The translations under genes were made by a program, and so were the position numbers. Shown here piece after piece: positions 1 to 7,967 of a stretch of DNA of 64,000 bases. The DNA is from Duganella sp. 1411 (lineage in GTDB: Bacteria; Pseudomonadota; Gammaproteobacteria; Burkholderiales; Burkholderiaceae_D): positions 1,612,001 through 1,676,000 of the forward strand of contig NZ_JAFICD010000001.1 of assembly GCF_017833525.1 (NCBI RefSeq), read 5' to 3'. Numbering within the stretch: the first letter of the stretch is position 1; every line of letters begins with the position of its first letter. The notes under the pieces were generated by a model, which had not been told where the DNA came from, made no database searches, and was given only the letters and a program-made list of their open reading frames with translations.

Positions 1-145
1 CGAGCGCCTGGGCGAACACGCCCTCCTTCGTCATCGTGGCGATCTTGCCGTTGGTGATGATCAGGTCCGTCGCGGCCTGCGCCGACGTCGCCAGCGCGAC
101 GGTATGGATCAGGGTGACAGCGAATGCGAGCTGCTTCAATTTCAT
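1..145 (-). CDS. Amidohydrolase family protein, N-terminal fragment
   Basis: Only the first 48 codons are in the window; the gene continues past base 1. The start is ATG at 145 with an AGGAG ribosome binding site about 8 bases upstream. The product opens with a hydrophobic signal peptide of about 24 residues ending TSAQA, followed by DLIITNGKIATMT, the strand that typically opens the composite domain of YtcJ/imidazolonepropionase-like amidohydrolases. It is probably an exported metal-dependent hydrolase of unknown substrate. A strong hairpin that terminates the upstream yceI transcript ends only about 24 bases before this start, so transcription may depend on read-through or on a promoter hidden around the hairpin. 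Family assignment rests on one short motif and is moderate. Confidence 0.6.
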   Translation of the reverse strand, partial: MKLKQLAFAVTLIHTVALATSAQAATDLIITNGKIATMTKEGVFAQAL

Positions 146-168
146 CGTACTACTCCTAAAAATATAAT

Positions 169-200
169 GGGCCGGCGCGGAGTGGCTACCGCGCCGGCCC
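169..200 (-). terminator. Rho-independent terminator of the YceI gene
   Basis: A perfect 12-bp stem (gggccggcgcgg paired with ccgcgccggccc) has an 8-base loop. On the minus strand it is followed by the T-rich run ATTATATTTTT. It lies 38 bases after the YceI stop codon and directly in front of the next minus-strand gene. Confidence 0.8.
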
Positions 201-237
201 ACATCAAGGCCAACGAATTGAGGCTAGCTCAGTTCGA

Positions 238-804
238 TTAGTCCTTGAGTGCTTCGACCGCGAAGGTCAGGGTAACGTCGTCGCCGACGTTAGGTGCGTA
301 TTTACCTGCGTTAAATTCGGTACGCTTGATGGTGGCGGTGGCGTTGGCGCCGCAAGCCAGTTTCTTCATCATCGGGTGGTCCATGCACTTGAAGCCGGTC
401 ACGGTCAGCGTCACTGGCTTGGTCACGCCCTTGACGGTCAGGTTGCCTTCGATGGTCGACGGGGTGTCGCCCTTGAAGTTGACCTTGGTCGACTTGTAGG
501 TGATGGTCGGGAACTTGGCGGTGTCGAGGAAATCCTCGCCCTGGATGTGCTGGTCGAACAGTTTCGAGCCGGTATCGACCGATTTGGTGTCGATGGTCGC
601 TTCGACCGAGCCGGTCTTGGCGGCGCGGTCGATCGTGATCTTGGCGCTGGTGTTGTTGAAGCGGCTCGTCTGCAGCGAGTAGCCGAAGTGGCTATACGAG
701 AAGCTCGAGAAGGTATGGTTGGCATCGGAAGTGAACGATTCCGGTGCGGCAACGGCGGACATCGAGATACCAGCGGCGACCATCAGGGCGAAGATTTTTT
801 TCAT
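238..804 (-). CDS. YceI-family periplasmic lipid-binding-like protein
   Basis: The product has 188 residues. ATG at 804 is preferred to an upstream in-frame start at 831 because it is preceded by GGAG and begins a clean signal peptide (MKKIFALMV...SAVAA, cleavage before PESF at about residue 21). The mature part is a typical YceI beta-barrel: an F-x-V-D/H-T-like opening, an SAxATID-type strand, the region GEDFLDTAKFPTITYKST and a terminal LTFAVEALKD. Family members bind amphiphilic or isoprenoid molecules in the periplasm and are often induced by high pH or stress; the ligand here is unknown. It is monocistronic in appearance, with its own candidate promoter (888-916) and a strong terminator downstream. 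Confidence 0.85.
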   Translation of the reverse strand: MKKIFALMVAAGISMSAVAAPESFTSDANHTFSSFSYSHFGYSLQTSRFNNTSAKITIDRAAKTGSVEATIDTKSVDTGSKLFDQHIQGEDFLDTAKFPTITYKSTKVNFKGDTPSTIEGNLTVKGVTKPVTLTVTGFKCMDHPMMKKLACGANATATIKRTEFNAGKYAPNVGDDVTLTFAVEALKD

Positions 805-887
805 GTAGGACTCCAGAATGTTGGAACACAAATAAGAACGCTAACGGACGAGCCTGGCCAGCCCGTTGATGTTCTCGAGTGGGAATG

Positions 888-916
888 ATTATGCTCGCGA
901 CATCTAAAGTTGTAAA
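888..916 (-). promoter_or_regulatory. Candidate sigma-70 promoter for the YceI gene
   Basis: Read on the minus strand, TTTACA (911-916) and CATAAT (888-893) each match five of six consensus bases and are separated by 17 bases. The predicted transcript would have a leader of about 75 bases. A second AT-rich block with two ATCGAT sites (about 938-953) lies further upstream and could be regulatory. Confidence 0.5.
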
Positions 917-1119
917 ACGAAAAATTTACCGCTTTACTATCGATAAAATCGATCATACGGCGTGGGAATAATAATAACGGAGCGCGGCTAGAAGCGAATC
1001 CGCCATAAGGCGGAGGGGGGCGGACCACTTAACCGTCCCGCCCCCGTTCCGTTGACGATTTCATCGCCATGTCATATTAAAAAACTAAGCTTGTCCGCTC
1101 TCAAATGATCGGAGCAAGC

Positions 1120-2724
1120 ATGACTTCATCGATTTCACGTCGCAATTTCCTGGCCCAAGGTGGGGCATTGGTGGGCAGTTCCGCATTGGGCGGCTCCCTG
1201 CTGCTGGGGGGCTGCGGCAGTAGCAGCCCCACGGCCATCGGCGTCAGCGAGAACGAACGGCCCAAGATGCTGTCGGGGATACAGTTCGGCGACGTTACGG
1301 ATGAACGGGCGATCATCTGGAGCCGGACCGACCGCAACGCGCAGATGATTGTCGAATACGATACCAGCGACCGTTTCAACAACTCCAGCCGCATCGTTGG
1401 CCCCACTGCCAGCGACGCCACCGATTTCACCACCCGTGTCGACCTGAGCGGCTTGCCCGCCGGCCAAACGGTATTCGTGCGTGTGCGCTATGTGGATCCC
1501 AACAATTCGAAAATCGAAAGCGAAACCATCTCGGGTCAATTCCGGACCACGCCGGCTGCCGATGGAACCCGGGCCGTGCGTTTTCACTGGAGCGGCGACC
1601 AGTGCGGCCAGGGCTGGGGCATCAACACCGATTTTGGCGGCATGAAAATCTATGAAGCGATGCGTTTGCGCGACCCGGACTTTTTCATCCACAACGGCGA
1701 CACGATTTATGCCGACGGACCGATCCTGGCCCAGGTAACGGCGGAAAACGGCCAGGTCTGGCGTAATCTGGTCACGGAAGAAGTCAGCAAGGTCGCGGAA
1801 ACGCTGAAGGAATACCGCGGCCGCCATGCCTATAATATGATGGATGCGAACTTCCGCAAGTTCGCCGCGCAGGTGCCGCAGGTCTGGCAATGGGACGATC
1901 ACGAAGTGACGAATAACTACAGCGCGTCCAAGGATTTATCGGCCGATACGCGTTACACCGAAAAAAACATTGCGACCCTCACCGCGCGCGGCCGTCGCGC
2001 CTTTCTCGAATATGCGCCCATGCGCTATTACAAGCAAAGCGAACCGCAGCGCATTTATCGCACCATCTCGCACGGCCCGTTGCTGGACGTATTCGTCGTG
2101 GACATGCGCAGCTACCGTGGTCCGAACAGCACCAACCTGCAAACCGCGGAGGACGCCAGCTCGGCATTCCTGGGACGTGAACAGGTGGAATGGCTGATCG
2201 CCGGGCTGAAAGCCTCGACCGCGACCTGGAAAGTCATCTCCGCCGACATGCCCATCGGCCTGAACGTCGGCGACGGCAAGAACGCCCAGGGCGAGGCCTT
2301 ATGGGAAGCGCTCGCCAACGGCAACGACGGCGCTCCACTCGGCCGCGAACTGGAAATGGCCCGCCTGCTCAGCAGTATCAAGGCGGTCCCCAACGTGGTT
2401 TGGATCACCACCGACGTCCACTACTGCGCCGCCCACTATTACGATCCCGCCCAGGCCCGGTTCACGAACTTTTCCCCATTCTGGGAATTCGTCGCCGGCC
2501 CGATGAACGCCGGCACCTTCGGACCGGGCGTGCTCGACAAAACCTTCGGCCCCACCGCGGTATTCTCGAAAAGCCCGCTGATCCAGAACTCCTCGCCGTT
2601 TGCCGGCTACCAGTTCTTTGGTGAAGTCAATATCGACCCGCGCACCAAGGCGATGAAGGTCGAGCTGTTCAACCTCGACGGCGTCTCCCAGTTTGCACAG
2701 ACGCTGCCGGCGGTGGGGGTTTAA
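1120..2724 (+). CDS. PhoD-like alkaline phosphatase, Tat-exported lipoprotein
   Basis: The protein has 534 residues from ATG 1120, chosen over ATG 1105 because GGAG at 1111-1114 is correctly spaced for it. The N-terminus carries a twin-arginine motif (SRRNFLAQ) and then a lipobox (LLGGC), so it should be exported folded and lipid-anchored. An Fn3-like N-terminal domain (about 45-145) precedes the metallophosphatase domain: HWSGDQC, FIHNGDTIYADGP, WDDHEVTNN and TDVHYCAAH are the metal-ligand blocks of the PhoD family. Family members hydrolyse phosphodiesters and monoesters to release phosphate using Fe/Ca. It is a single gene, convergent with ssuB. Confidence 0.9.
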   Translation: MTSSISRRNFLAQGGALVGSSALGGSLLLGGCGSSSPTAIGVSENERPKMLSGIQFGDVTDERAIIWSRTDRNAQMIVEYDTSDRFNNSSRIVGPTASDATDFTTRVDLSGLPAGQTVFVRVRYVDPNNSKIESETISGQFRTTPAADGTRAVRFHWSGDQCGQGWGINTDFGGMKIYEAMRLRDPDFFIHNGDTIYADGPILAQVTAENGQVWRNLVTEEVSKVAETLKEYRGRHAYNMMDANFRKFAAQVPQVWQWDDHEVTNNYSASKDLSADTRYTEKNIATLTARGRRAFLEYAPMRYYKQSEPQRIYRTISHGPLLDVFVVDMRSYRGPNSTNLQTAEDASSAFLGREQVEWLIAGLKASTATWKVISADMPIGLNVGDGKNAQGEALWEALANGNDGAPLGRELEMARLLSSIKAVPNVVWITTDVHYCAAHYYDPAQARFTNFSPFWEFVAGPMNAGTFGPGVLDKTFGPTAVFSKSPLIQNSSPFAGYQFFGEVNIDPRTKAMKVELFNLDGVSQFAQTLPAVGV

Positions 2725-2763
2725 AGCGTAGACAGGTCCCCGGGTTTTCATGGCCTCCGGGGA

Positions 2764-3579
2764 TCAGGCGGCGGCGGCTTGTTGCGGCTCGGGGTGATGC
2801 AGGATGCGGCTCAACAAGCGCTGCTCCAGCGCCGCGAAGGCCGCGTTGCCCCGCGCGCGCGGCCGAGGCAAATCCACCTTCAGATCGAGCGTGATGCGCC
2901 CCTCCTCGATCAGCACCACACGGTCCGCCAGGGCCAGCGCCTCCTGCACATCGTGCGTGACCAGCACCGCCGTGAACCCGCGCTGCAACCACAACGCCTC
3001 GATCAGCTGCTGCATCTCGATGCGCGTCAACGCATCCAACGCGCCCAGTGGCTCGTCGAGCAGCAGCAACTGCGGCTCGTGCAGCAAGGCGCGCGCCAGC
3101 GCCACGCGCTGCCGCTGACCGCCCGAGAGCTCCGCCGGCCAATCGTCGGCGCGCTCCGCCAGGCCGACCGTCGACAACGTCGCCGCCGCCGCGTTCAGGG
3201 AGCGCGGCAAGCCTAGCGCCACGTTCTCCAGCACCGTCTTCCACGGCAGCAGGCGCGCCTCCTGGAACATGATGCGGATGCTGGCGCCGATGGCGCCCCT
3301 GCCGATCGCGATGCTGCCTTCGTCGGCCGTCTCCAGGCCGGCGATCGCGCGCAGCAAGGTGCTCTTGCCGCAACCGCTGCGCCCCACCACGGCGACGAAC
3401 TCGCCGGGGTGCAGCTCGAGCCGGACGTTCTTCAACACCTCGCGCTCGCCGAAGGATTTGCTCAAGCCCTCCAGCGCCAGCGAGACGCCCTGGCGCTTGA
3501 CGGGCGCCGGTGCGGGCGCGTTTTGCGCCCTGGCCTTGCTCAAACCGGGGACATCGAATAAAGCGGTCGAAATGTTCAT
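2764..3579 (-). CDS. ssuB: Aliphatic sulfonate ABC transporter ATPase SsuB
   Basis: The protein has 271 residues. Walker [10 protein letters not shown] lies at about 66-74, the signature [15 protein letters not shown] from about 151 and Walker [13 protein letters not shown] from about 171; these are the features of the taurine/nitrate/sulfonate (SsuB/TauB) ATPases. It powers uptake of alkanesulfonates through SsuC with SsuA as periplasmic receptor. It is the last gene of the minus-strand operon ssuE-ssuA-ssuD-ssuC-ssuB, the same order as in E. coli. An N-terminal extension of about 30 residues rich in Ala/Pro precedes the ATPase core. SsuB and TauB are hard to tell apart by sequence; the operon partners decide for SsuB. 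Confidence 0.92.
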   Translation of the reverse strand: MNISTALFDVPGLSKARAQNAPAPAPVKRQGVSLALEGLSKSFGEREVLKNVRLELHPGEFVAVVGRSGCGKSTLLRAIAGLETADEGSIAIGRGAIGASIRIMFQEARLLPWKTVLENVALGLPRSLNAAAATLSTVGLAERADDWPAELSGGQRQRVALARALLHEPQLLLLDEPLGALDALTRIEMQQLIEALWLQRGFTAVLVTHDVQEALALADRVVLIEEGRITLDLKVDLPRPRARGNAAFAALEQRLLSRILHHPEPQQAAAA

Positions 3580-3597
3580 ATCATTGACTCCATCAAA

Positions 3598-4425
3598 TCA
3601 GCGGTAAGCGGGATTCCAGCGCAGGAAGCGCTTTTCCAGGCCGCGCGACAGCAGGTCGGCCGCCTTGCCGAGCAGCGCGTACAGCAGTATCCCCACCAGC
3701 ACCACGTCCGTTTGCAGGAACTCGCGGGCGTTCATGGTCATGTAGCCGATGCCCGCTTGCGCCGAAATCGTCTCCGCCACGATCAGCAGCACCCACACGA
3801 GACCCAGCGAAAAGCGCACGCCCACCAAAATCGACGGCAGCGCCGCCGGCAGGATCACGTCGCGGTACAGCGGCCAGCCGGACAGGCCGTAGCTGCGCGC
3901 CATCTCGATCAGGCCCCGGTCGGCCGAACGGATGCCGTGGAAGGTGTTCAGATACACCGGGAAGAACACGCCCACCGCCAGCAGGAACAGCTTGGCCGTT
4001 TCGTCGATGCCGAACCAAAGGATCACCAGCGGTATCAGTGCCAGCGCCGGGATGTTGCGCACCATTTGCAGCGTGGTGTCGAGCAGCGTCTCGGCGCGGC
4101 GGAAGCTGCCGGTCAGCAGGCCAAGCGCCAGCCCCAGTCCGGCGCCGATGGCGAAGCCGCTGATCGCGCGCCACAGGCTGGTGCGAAGATGTATCCACAG
4201 CTCGCCCGACACCGCCAGCGTCCAGAAGGCCTTGGCCACCGCCCACGGCTCCGGCAGGATGCGGCTCGACAGCCACCCCAGTTGCGATGCCGCCTGCCAG
4301 CCGGCGATCAGCAGCACCGGCAAGATCCATGGCGCGAACACGCTGCTTTGCGTCCGTCCGCCGGCATTTTTACGCGCCGGTTTGCGGGTGCCCTTGACTA
4401 GCGGTTGTGGTAAGACGGCCGCCAT
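3598..4425 (-). CDS. ssuC: Aliphatic sulfonate ABC transporter permease SsuC
   Basis: The protein has 275 residues with about six membrane segments and a conserved EAA loop (MARSYGLSGWPLYRDVILPA) that docks on the ATPase. It is the inner-membrane channel for sulfonate import. Its start lies one base beyond the stop of ssuD and its stop 18 bases before the start of ssuB, so the genes are co-transcribed. The length fits the family (E. coli SsuC 263 residues), with a slightly longer cytoplasmic N-terminus rich in Lys/Arg. Confidence 0.92.
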   Translation of the reverse strand: MAAVLPQPLVKGTRKPARKNAGGRTQSSVFAPWILPVLLIAGWQAASQLGWLSSRILPEPWAVAKAFWTLAVSGELWIHLRTSLWRAISGFAIGAGLGLALGLLTGSFRRAETLLDTTLQMVRNIPALALIPLVILWFGIDETAKLFLLAVGVFFPVYLNTFHGIRSADRGLIEMARSYGLSGWPLYRDVILPAALPSILVGVRFSLGLVWVLLIVAETISAQAGIGYMTMNAREFLQTDVVLVGILLYALLGKAADLLSRGLEKRFLRWNPAYR

Positions 4426-4426
4426 C

Positions 4427-5575
4427 TCAAGCCGCCTTCTTCGGCACGATATCGCTGGCCATCACTTCGCCGAACGGCCCGCTCAGCGACTGCTCGCCCA
4501 CGGCTTTGCCCTTGCCCAGCAACGGGAACACCAGTTCGGCGAAGCGGTACGACTCCTCCAGATGCGGGTAGCCGGAGAAGATGAAGGTGTCGATCCCCAG
4601 GTCGGCGTATTCGCGGATGCGCGCGACCACCGTCTCGGGATCGCCGACCAAAGCGGTGCCGGCGCCGCCGCGCACCAGGCCCACGCCGGCCCACAGGTTG
4701 GGCGAGACTTCCAGCTTGTCGCGGCGGCCGCCGTGCAAGGCCGCCATGCGCTGCTGTCCGACCGAATCCATCTTGCCGAACGCCGCTTGCGCCTTGGCGA
4801 TGATGTCGTCGTCCAGATGGCTGATCAACTCGTCGGCGGCGCGCCACGCGGCTTCGTTGGTTTCGCGAACGATCACGTGCAGGCGGATGCCGAATTTGAC
4901 GGTGCGGCCATGCTTGGCGGCGCGCGCGCGGATGTCGGCGATCTTTTCGGCGACGGCGGCCGGCGGCTCGCCCCAGGTCAGGTAGACATCCATCTGCTCG
5001 GCCGCCAGTTCGTGCGCGGGCTCGGAGGAGCCGCCGAAGTACAGCGGCGGATAAGGCTTCTGCACCGCCGGATACAACGTCTTGGCGCCCTTGACCTTGA
5101 TATGCTTGCCCTCGAAGTCATAGCCGGCGTCGCCGCCCTCGCCCGCCAGCGACGCGCGCCATACGCGGATGAATTCATCCGATATCTCATAGCGCTTGGC
5201 GTGGTCGGCATAGAGGCCGTCCGCCTCCAGTTCGCCCTGGTCGCCGCCGGTGACGACGTTGATCAGCAGCCGACCGTTGGATAAACGGTCGAACGTCGCG
5301 GCCATGCGCACCGCCAGGCCGGGCGTGGTCAGGCCGGGCCGGATCGCGACCAGGAACTTGAGCTTTTGCGTGACGCTGATCAGCGACGAGGCGACCACCC
5401 ATGCGTCTTCGCAGGAGCGGCCGGTCGGCAGCAGCACGCCGTCGTAGCCCAGCGTGTCGGCGGCGACCGCGCATTGTTTCAGATAGTCGGCATCGACCGG
5501 ACGCGCGCCCTTGGAGGTGCCGAGATAGCGGCTGTCGCCGTGGGTCGGGATAAACCAGAAGATATTCAGTGACAT
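4427..5575 (-). CDS. ssuD: FMNH2-dependent alkanesulfonate monooxygenase SsuD
   Basis: The protein has 382 residues, against 381 for E. coli SsuD. The opening [19 protein letters not shown] and blocks such as [25 protein letters not shown] and [10 protein letters not shown] are those of bacterial-luciferase-type SsuD. It cleaves the carbon-sulfur bond of C1-C10 alkanesulfonates to aldehyde and sulfite, using FMNH2 supplied by SsuE. It lies between ssuA and ssuC in the operon. Confidence 0.95.
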   Translation of the reverse strand: MSLNIFWFIPTHGDSRYLGTSKGARPVDADYLKQCAVAADTLGYDGVLLPTGRSCEDAWVVASSLISVTQKLKFLVAIRPGLTTPGLAVRMAATFDRLSNGRLLINVVTGGDQGELEADGLYADHAKRYEISDEFIRVWRASLAGEGGDAGYDFEGKHIKVKGAKTLYPAVQKPYPPLYFGGSSEPAHELAAEQMDVYLTWGEPPAAVAEKIADIRARAAKHGRTVKFGIRLHVIVRETNEAAWRAADELISHLDDDIIAKAQAAFGKMDSVGQQRMAALHGGRRDKLEVSPNLWAGVGLVRGGAGTALVGDPETVVARIREYADLGIDTFIFSGYPHLEESYRFAELVFPLLGKGKAVGEQSLSGPFGEVMASDIVPKKAA

Positions 5576-5590
5576 GATGGTTTCGATTCC

Positions 5591-6583
5591 TTATTGCGCC
5601 GCCAGCTGTTTGGCCGGCAGTTGGGCATCCTTGACCGCGATCGGTTTCGGAATCAGTTTGAGGGTGGAGAAAGCGTCGGCCAGCTTTTGCTGCTGTTGCA
5701 GCACGTCGGCGGTGATCGGCTTGACGCCGTAGGCATAGCGGGAGGCCGCCAGCGCCACCACGTCGGTATCGAGGCCGGTCTGCGCGGACAGGATGGTGGC
5801 GACCTCCTTCGGATTTTTGGCGCCCCACTCGTCCACCTTGGCGATTTCCTCCAGCACGATGCGGACCACTTCCTGGTTCTTTTCCGCATACGGACGCGCG
5901 GCCAGGTAGAATTGGTGGTTGGCGACCAGCCCTTTGCCGTCCGCCAGAACCCGCGCGCCCAGCTGCTTCTCGGCGGCGGCCAGGAACGGGTCCCAGACCA
6001 CCCAGGCGTCCACGCTGCCGCGCTCGAAGGCTGCGCGGGCGTCGGCCGGCGGCAGGAAGACGGTATCGATGTCCTTATAGCCTATGCCCGCCTTTTCCAG
6101 CGCCTTGACCAGCAGGTAGTGGACATTCGAGCCCTTGTTCAGCGCGACCTTTTTGCCTTTCAAGTCGGCCAGGCTGCGGATCTTCGAATCCTTGGGGACG
6201 ACGATCGCCTCGCTGGCCGGCGATGGCGGCTCGTTGCCGACATAAACCAGGTTGGCCCCGGCCGCCTGCGCGAAGATCGGCGGCGCTTCGCCGACGGTGC
6301 CGAAATCGACGCCGCCGACGTTCAGGCCCTCCAGCAGCTGCGGCCCGGCGGGGAATTCGGTCCATTTGACGGCGATGTTCTTGGCAGCCAGCCGCTGTTC
6401 CAGCGTGCCGCGTCCCTTCAACAGCGTCAACGTGCCGTATTTTTGATAGCCGATACGAATGGTCTGCGCTTCCGGCTTGGCCTGCGCCGCCGCGATGGTG
6501 GGTGTGCCTGCGGCCAGCACACCGGCGGCGAAGAGCAGGCCCAAAGTGTAGCGGCGCGCGGCGCGCTTTTGTTCGATACTCAT
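5591..6583 (-). CDS. ssuA: Sulfonate-binding periplasmic protein SsuA
   Basis: The protein has 330 residues. ATG 6583 is chosen over TTG 6586; AAGGAAGA lies about 7 bases upstream. A signal peptide runs to about residue 34 (...TIAAAQA), followed by the SsuA-type receptor sequence IRIGYQKYGTLTLLKGRG and KWTEFPAGPQLLEGLNVG. It captures alkanesulfonates and delivers them to SsuBC. The order and tight spacing (15 bases to ssuD) place it in the ssu operon. Confidence 0.93.
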   Translation of the reverse strand: MSIEQKRAARRYTLGLLFAAGVLAAGTPTIAAAQAKPEAQTIRIGYQKYGTLTLLKGRGTLEQRLAAKNIAVKWTEFPAGPQLLEGLNVGGVDFGTVGEAPPIFAQAAGANLVYVGNEPPSPASEAIVVPKDSKIRSLADLKGKKVALNKGSNVHYLLVKALEKAGIGYKDIDTVFLPPADARAAFERGSVDAWVVWDPFLAAAEKQLGARVLADGKGLVANHQFYLAARPYAEKNQEVVRIVLEEIAKVDEWGAKNPKEVATILSAQTGLDTDVVALAASRYAYGVKPITADVLQQQQKLADAFSTLKLIPKPIAVKDAQLPAKQLAAQ

Positions 6584-6604
6584 CAATTCTTCCTTGATAG
6601 TGAT

Positions 6605-7192
6605 TTAGCTGGCCAGGCGCACCGGCTCGGCCGGTACCACGTAGCTGTCGCCGATGCGGCCACTCAACGCGTTCAGGCCTGCGGACAGGGCCTCCACGCC
6701 GGCCTGCACGCGCCAGGAGATCGCTTGATCGAGCGCCAGCCCGGAGCCTTCGACCCAGACCAGCTGCTGCGACGTGGCGTAGACGCTGGTCAGCACGTGC
6801 CGCGCATCCAGCGCGTGCAGCACCGGCCGCAACGCGTAATCCAGCGCCAGCATGTGCGACTGGCTGCCACCGGTGGCGAGTGGCAGCACCAGCTTCCCGG
6901 CCAGTCCATCCTGCGGCAGCAGGTCGAGGAAGGCTTTCAGAATGCCGGTGAACGACGCTTTATAAACCGGGGTGGCGATCACCACCGCGTCGGCGGCAGC
7001 CACCGCCGCCAACGCGCGCTTGATCGCCAGGTCCGACGTGTCGGCGTGCAGCAGCGCCTGCGGCGGCAGATCGCGCACCTGCAGCTTGCTGTAGCGGTGG
7101 CCGTGCAAGGCCAGCTTTTCGCCGACATGATCCAGCAAACGGCCGGTGCTAGACGTCGCCGCGGGGCTGCCGCCTAAAAGAAGAATGCTCAT
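6605..7192 (-). CDS. ssuE: NAD(P)H-dependent FMN reductase SsuE
   Basis: The protein has 195 residues from ATG 7192; the longer reading frame to 7249 would add residues not seen in the family. It is a flavodoxin-fold NADPH:FMN reductase: an ILLLGGSPAATSSTGRLLDHV phosphate-binding loop at the N-terminus and ATPVYKASFTGILKAFLDLLP around residue 75-95 are characteristic of SsuE/MsuE. It supplies FMNH2 to SsuD and possibly to the other flavin monooxygenases nearby (8.0 and 11.7 kb). It is the first gene of the operon, so the operon promoter should lie in 7193-7358. Confidence 0.9.
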   Translation of the reverse strand: MSILLLGGSPAATSSTGRLLDHVGEKLALHGHRYSKLQVRDLPPQALLHADTSDLAIKRALAAVAAADAVVIATPVYKASFTGILKAFLDLLPQDGLAGKLVLPLATGGSQSHMLALDYALRPVLHALDARHVLTSVYATSQQLVWVEGSGLALDQAISWRVQAGVEALSAGLNALSGRIGDSYVVPAEPVRLAS

Positions 7193-7358
7193 GCTCTGGT
7201 CCCCATTGATGTTGTGGCGACCAGAATAAATCCGCACCTTTGAAATCAAAACGAATAGTTTTGCGCTTTGATATGCGGATTACATTTCATGATTTTTCCA
7301 AATAAGGTAAATTGAATTTTTTCCACCCTTATCCAAGTAACCGCTTCCAGGACCCGAC
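7193..7358. promoter_or_regulatory. Divergent regulatory region between ssuE and proX
   Basis: This AT-rich intergenic segment drives ssuE leftward and the prolyl-tRNA editing gene rightward. It contains the inverted repeat CAAAAC-GAATA-GTTTTG (7247-7263), flanked by a wider pair AATCCGCA (about 7229-7236) and TGCGGATT (about 7274-7281). The nested symmetry is what a LysR-type activator such as CysB/Cbl/SsuR would bind; no regulator gene lies beside it. Binding is an inference. Confidence 0.4.
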
Positions 7359-7859
7359 ATGGAAAGTACGCTTATCCACTGGCTGAATCAAACCGGCACT
7401 ACATACCATCTGGCGGAGCACCCGCCCGTGCACACCATCGAGGAGGCGCTCGCCTCCGCGCCGTCGATGCCAGGCCTGATGACCAAGAATATCTTTGCGC
7501 GCGACGGCGGCGGCAAACGCCACTTCCTGATCATCGTGCCGTTCAATAAGCGTATCGACCTCGCGGAGCTGGCGCGCGTGCTGCCGTCGACAAAACTCGG
7601 TATGGCTTCGCCTGAGCGGCTCATGAAACACCTGGGCATCGCGCCCGGTTCGGTCAGCATCCTCGCGCTGATCAACGACAACGAGGGTGCGGTCGAAGTG
7701 GTGATCGACAACGCGGTGTGGGATGCTACCGCCGTCCAGGCGCATCCCTTGCGGAACACGGCGACGGTGTCGTTGACGCACGAGACGCTGGAGCGATTCC
7801 TGGAGCACACCGGCCATATGCCGCGCGTGCTGGAGGTTCCGGGTCAACTCACCTCGTAG
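7359..7859 (+). CDS. proX: Prolyl-tRNA deacylase (ProX/YbaK-type editing domain)
   Basis: The protein has 166 residues and is a free-standing INS/YbaK domain. The pattern HPPVHTIEEALA...G.MTKNIFARD...FLIIVP, then STKLGMASPERLMKHLGIAPGSVSILALIND, matches the ProX/PrdX group, in which a lysine (here in MTKN) and the GxxPGxVS loop form the editing pocket. It clears Ala or Cys mischarged on tRNA-Pro in trans. It is divergent from the ssu operon, and nothing ties it functionally to sulfur uptake apart from position. Confidence 0.85.
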   Translation: MESTLIHWLNQTGTTYHLAEHPPVHTIEEALASAPSMPGLMTKNIFARDGGGKRHFLIIVPFNKRIDLAELARVLPSTKLGMASPERLMKHLGIAPGSVSILALINDNEGAVEVVIDNAVWDATAVQAHPLRNTATVSLTHETLERFLEHTGHMPRVLEVPGQLTS

Positions 7860-7967
7860 ACACGTCCAACAACGATTTTCCGCATAAGGAAAGCTGGATT
7901 TCTTCGTGTACGGTTTAAGGGGGCGGGTGCAATACTGGCGGCACCGAGACCCTTTAACGGACATACC

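Noticed and set aside
998..1016. CCGCCATAAGGCGGA-type hairpin as another copy of the dispersed repeat
   Set aside because: It shares only AATCCGCC with the family and lacks the GGCGGATTA/TAATCCGCC pairing and CACGTAGG arm.
2737..2763. Inverted repeat TCCCCGG...CCGGGGA between phoD-like gene and ssuB as a terminator
   Set aside because: The stem is only 7 bp with a 13-base loop and no T-run on either strand, and it abuts the ssuB stop; too weak to list as a terminator.
5594..7177. 527-residue plus-strand frame opposite ssuA and ssuE
   Set aside because: It covers two well-identified genes on the other strand and has shadow composition with no recognisable motif.
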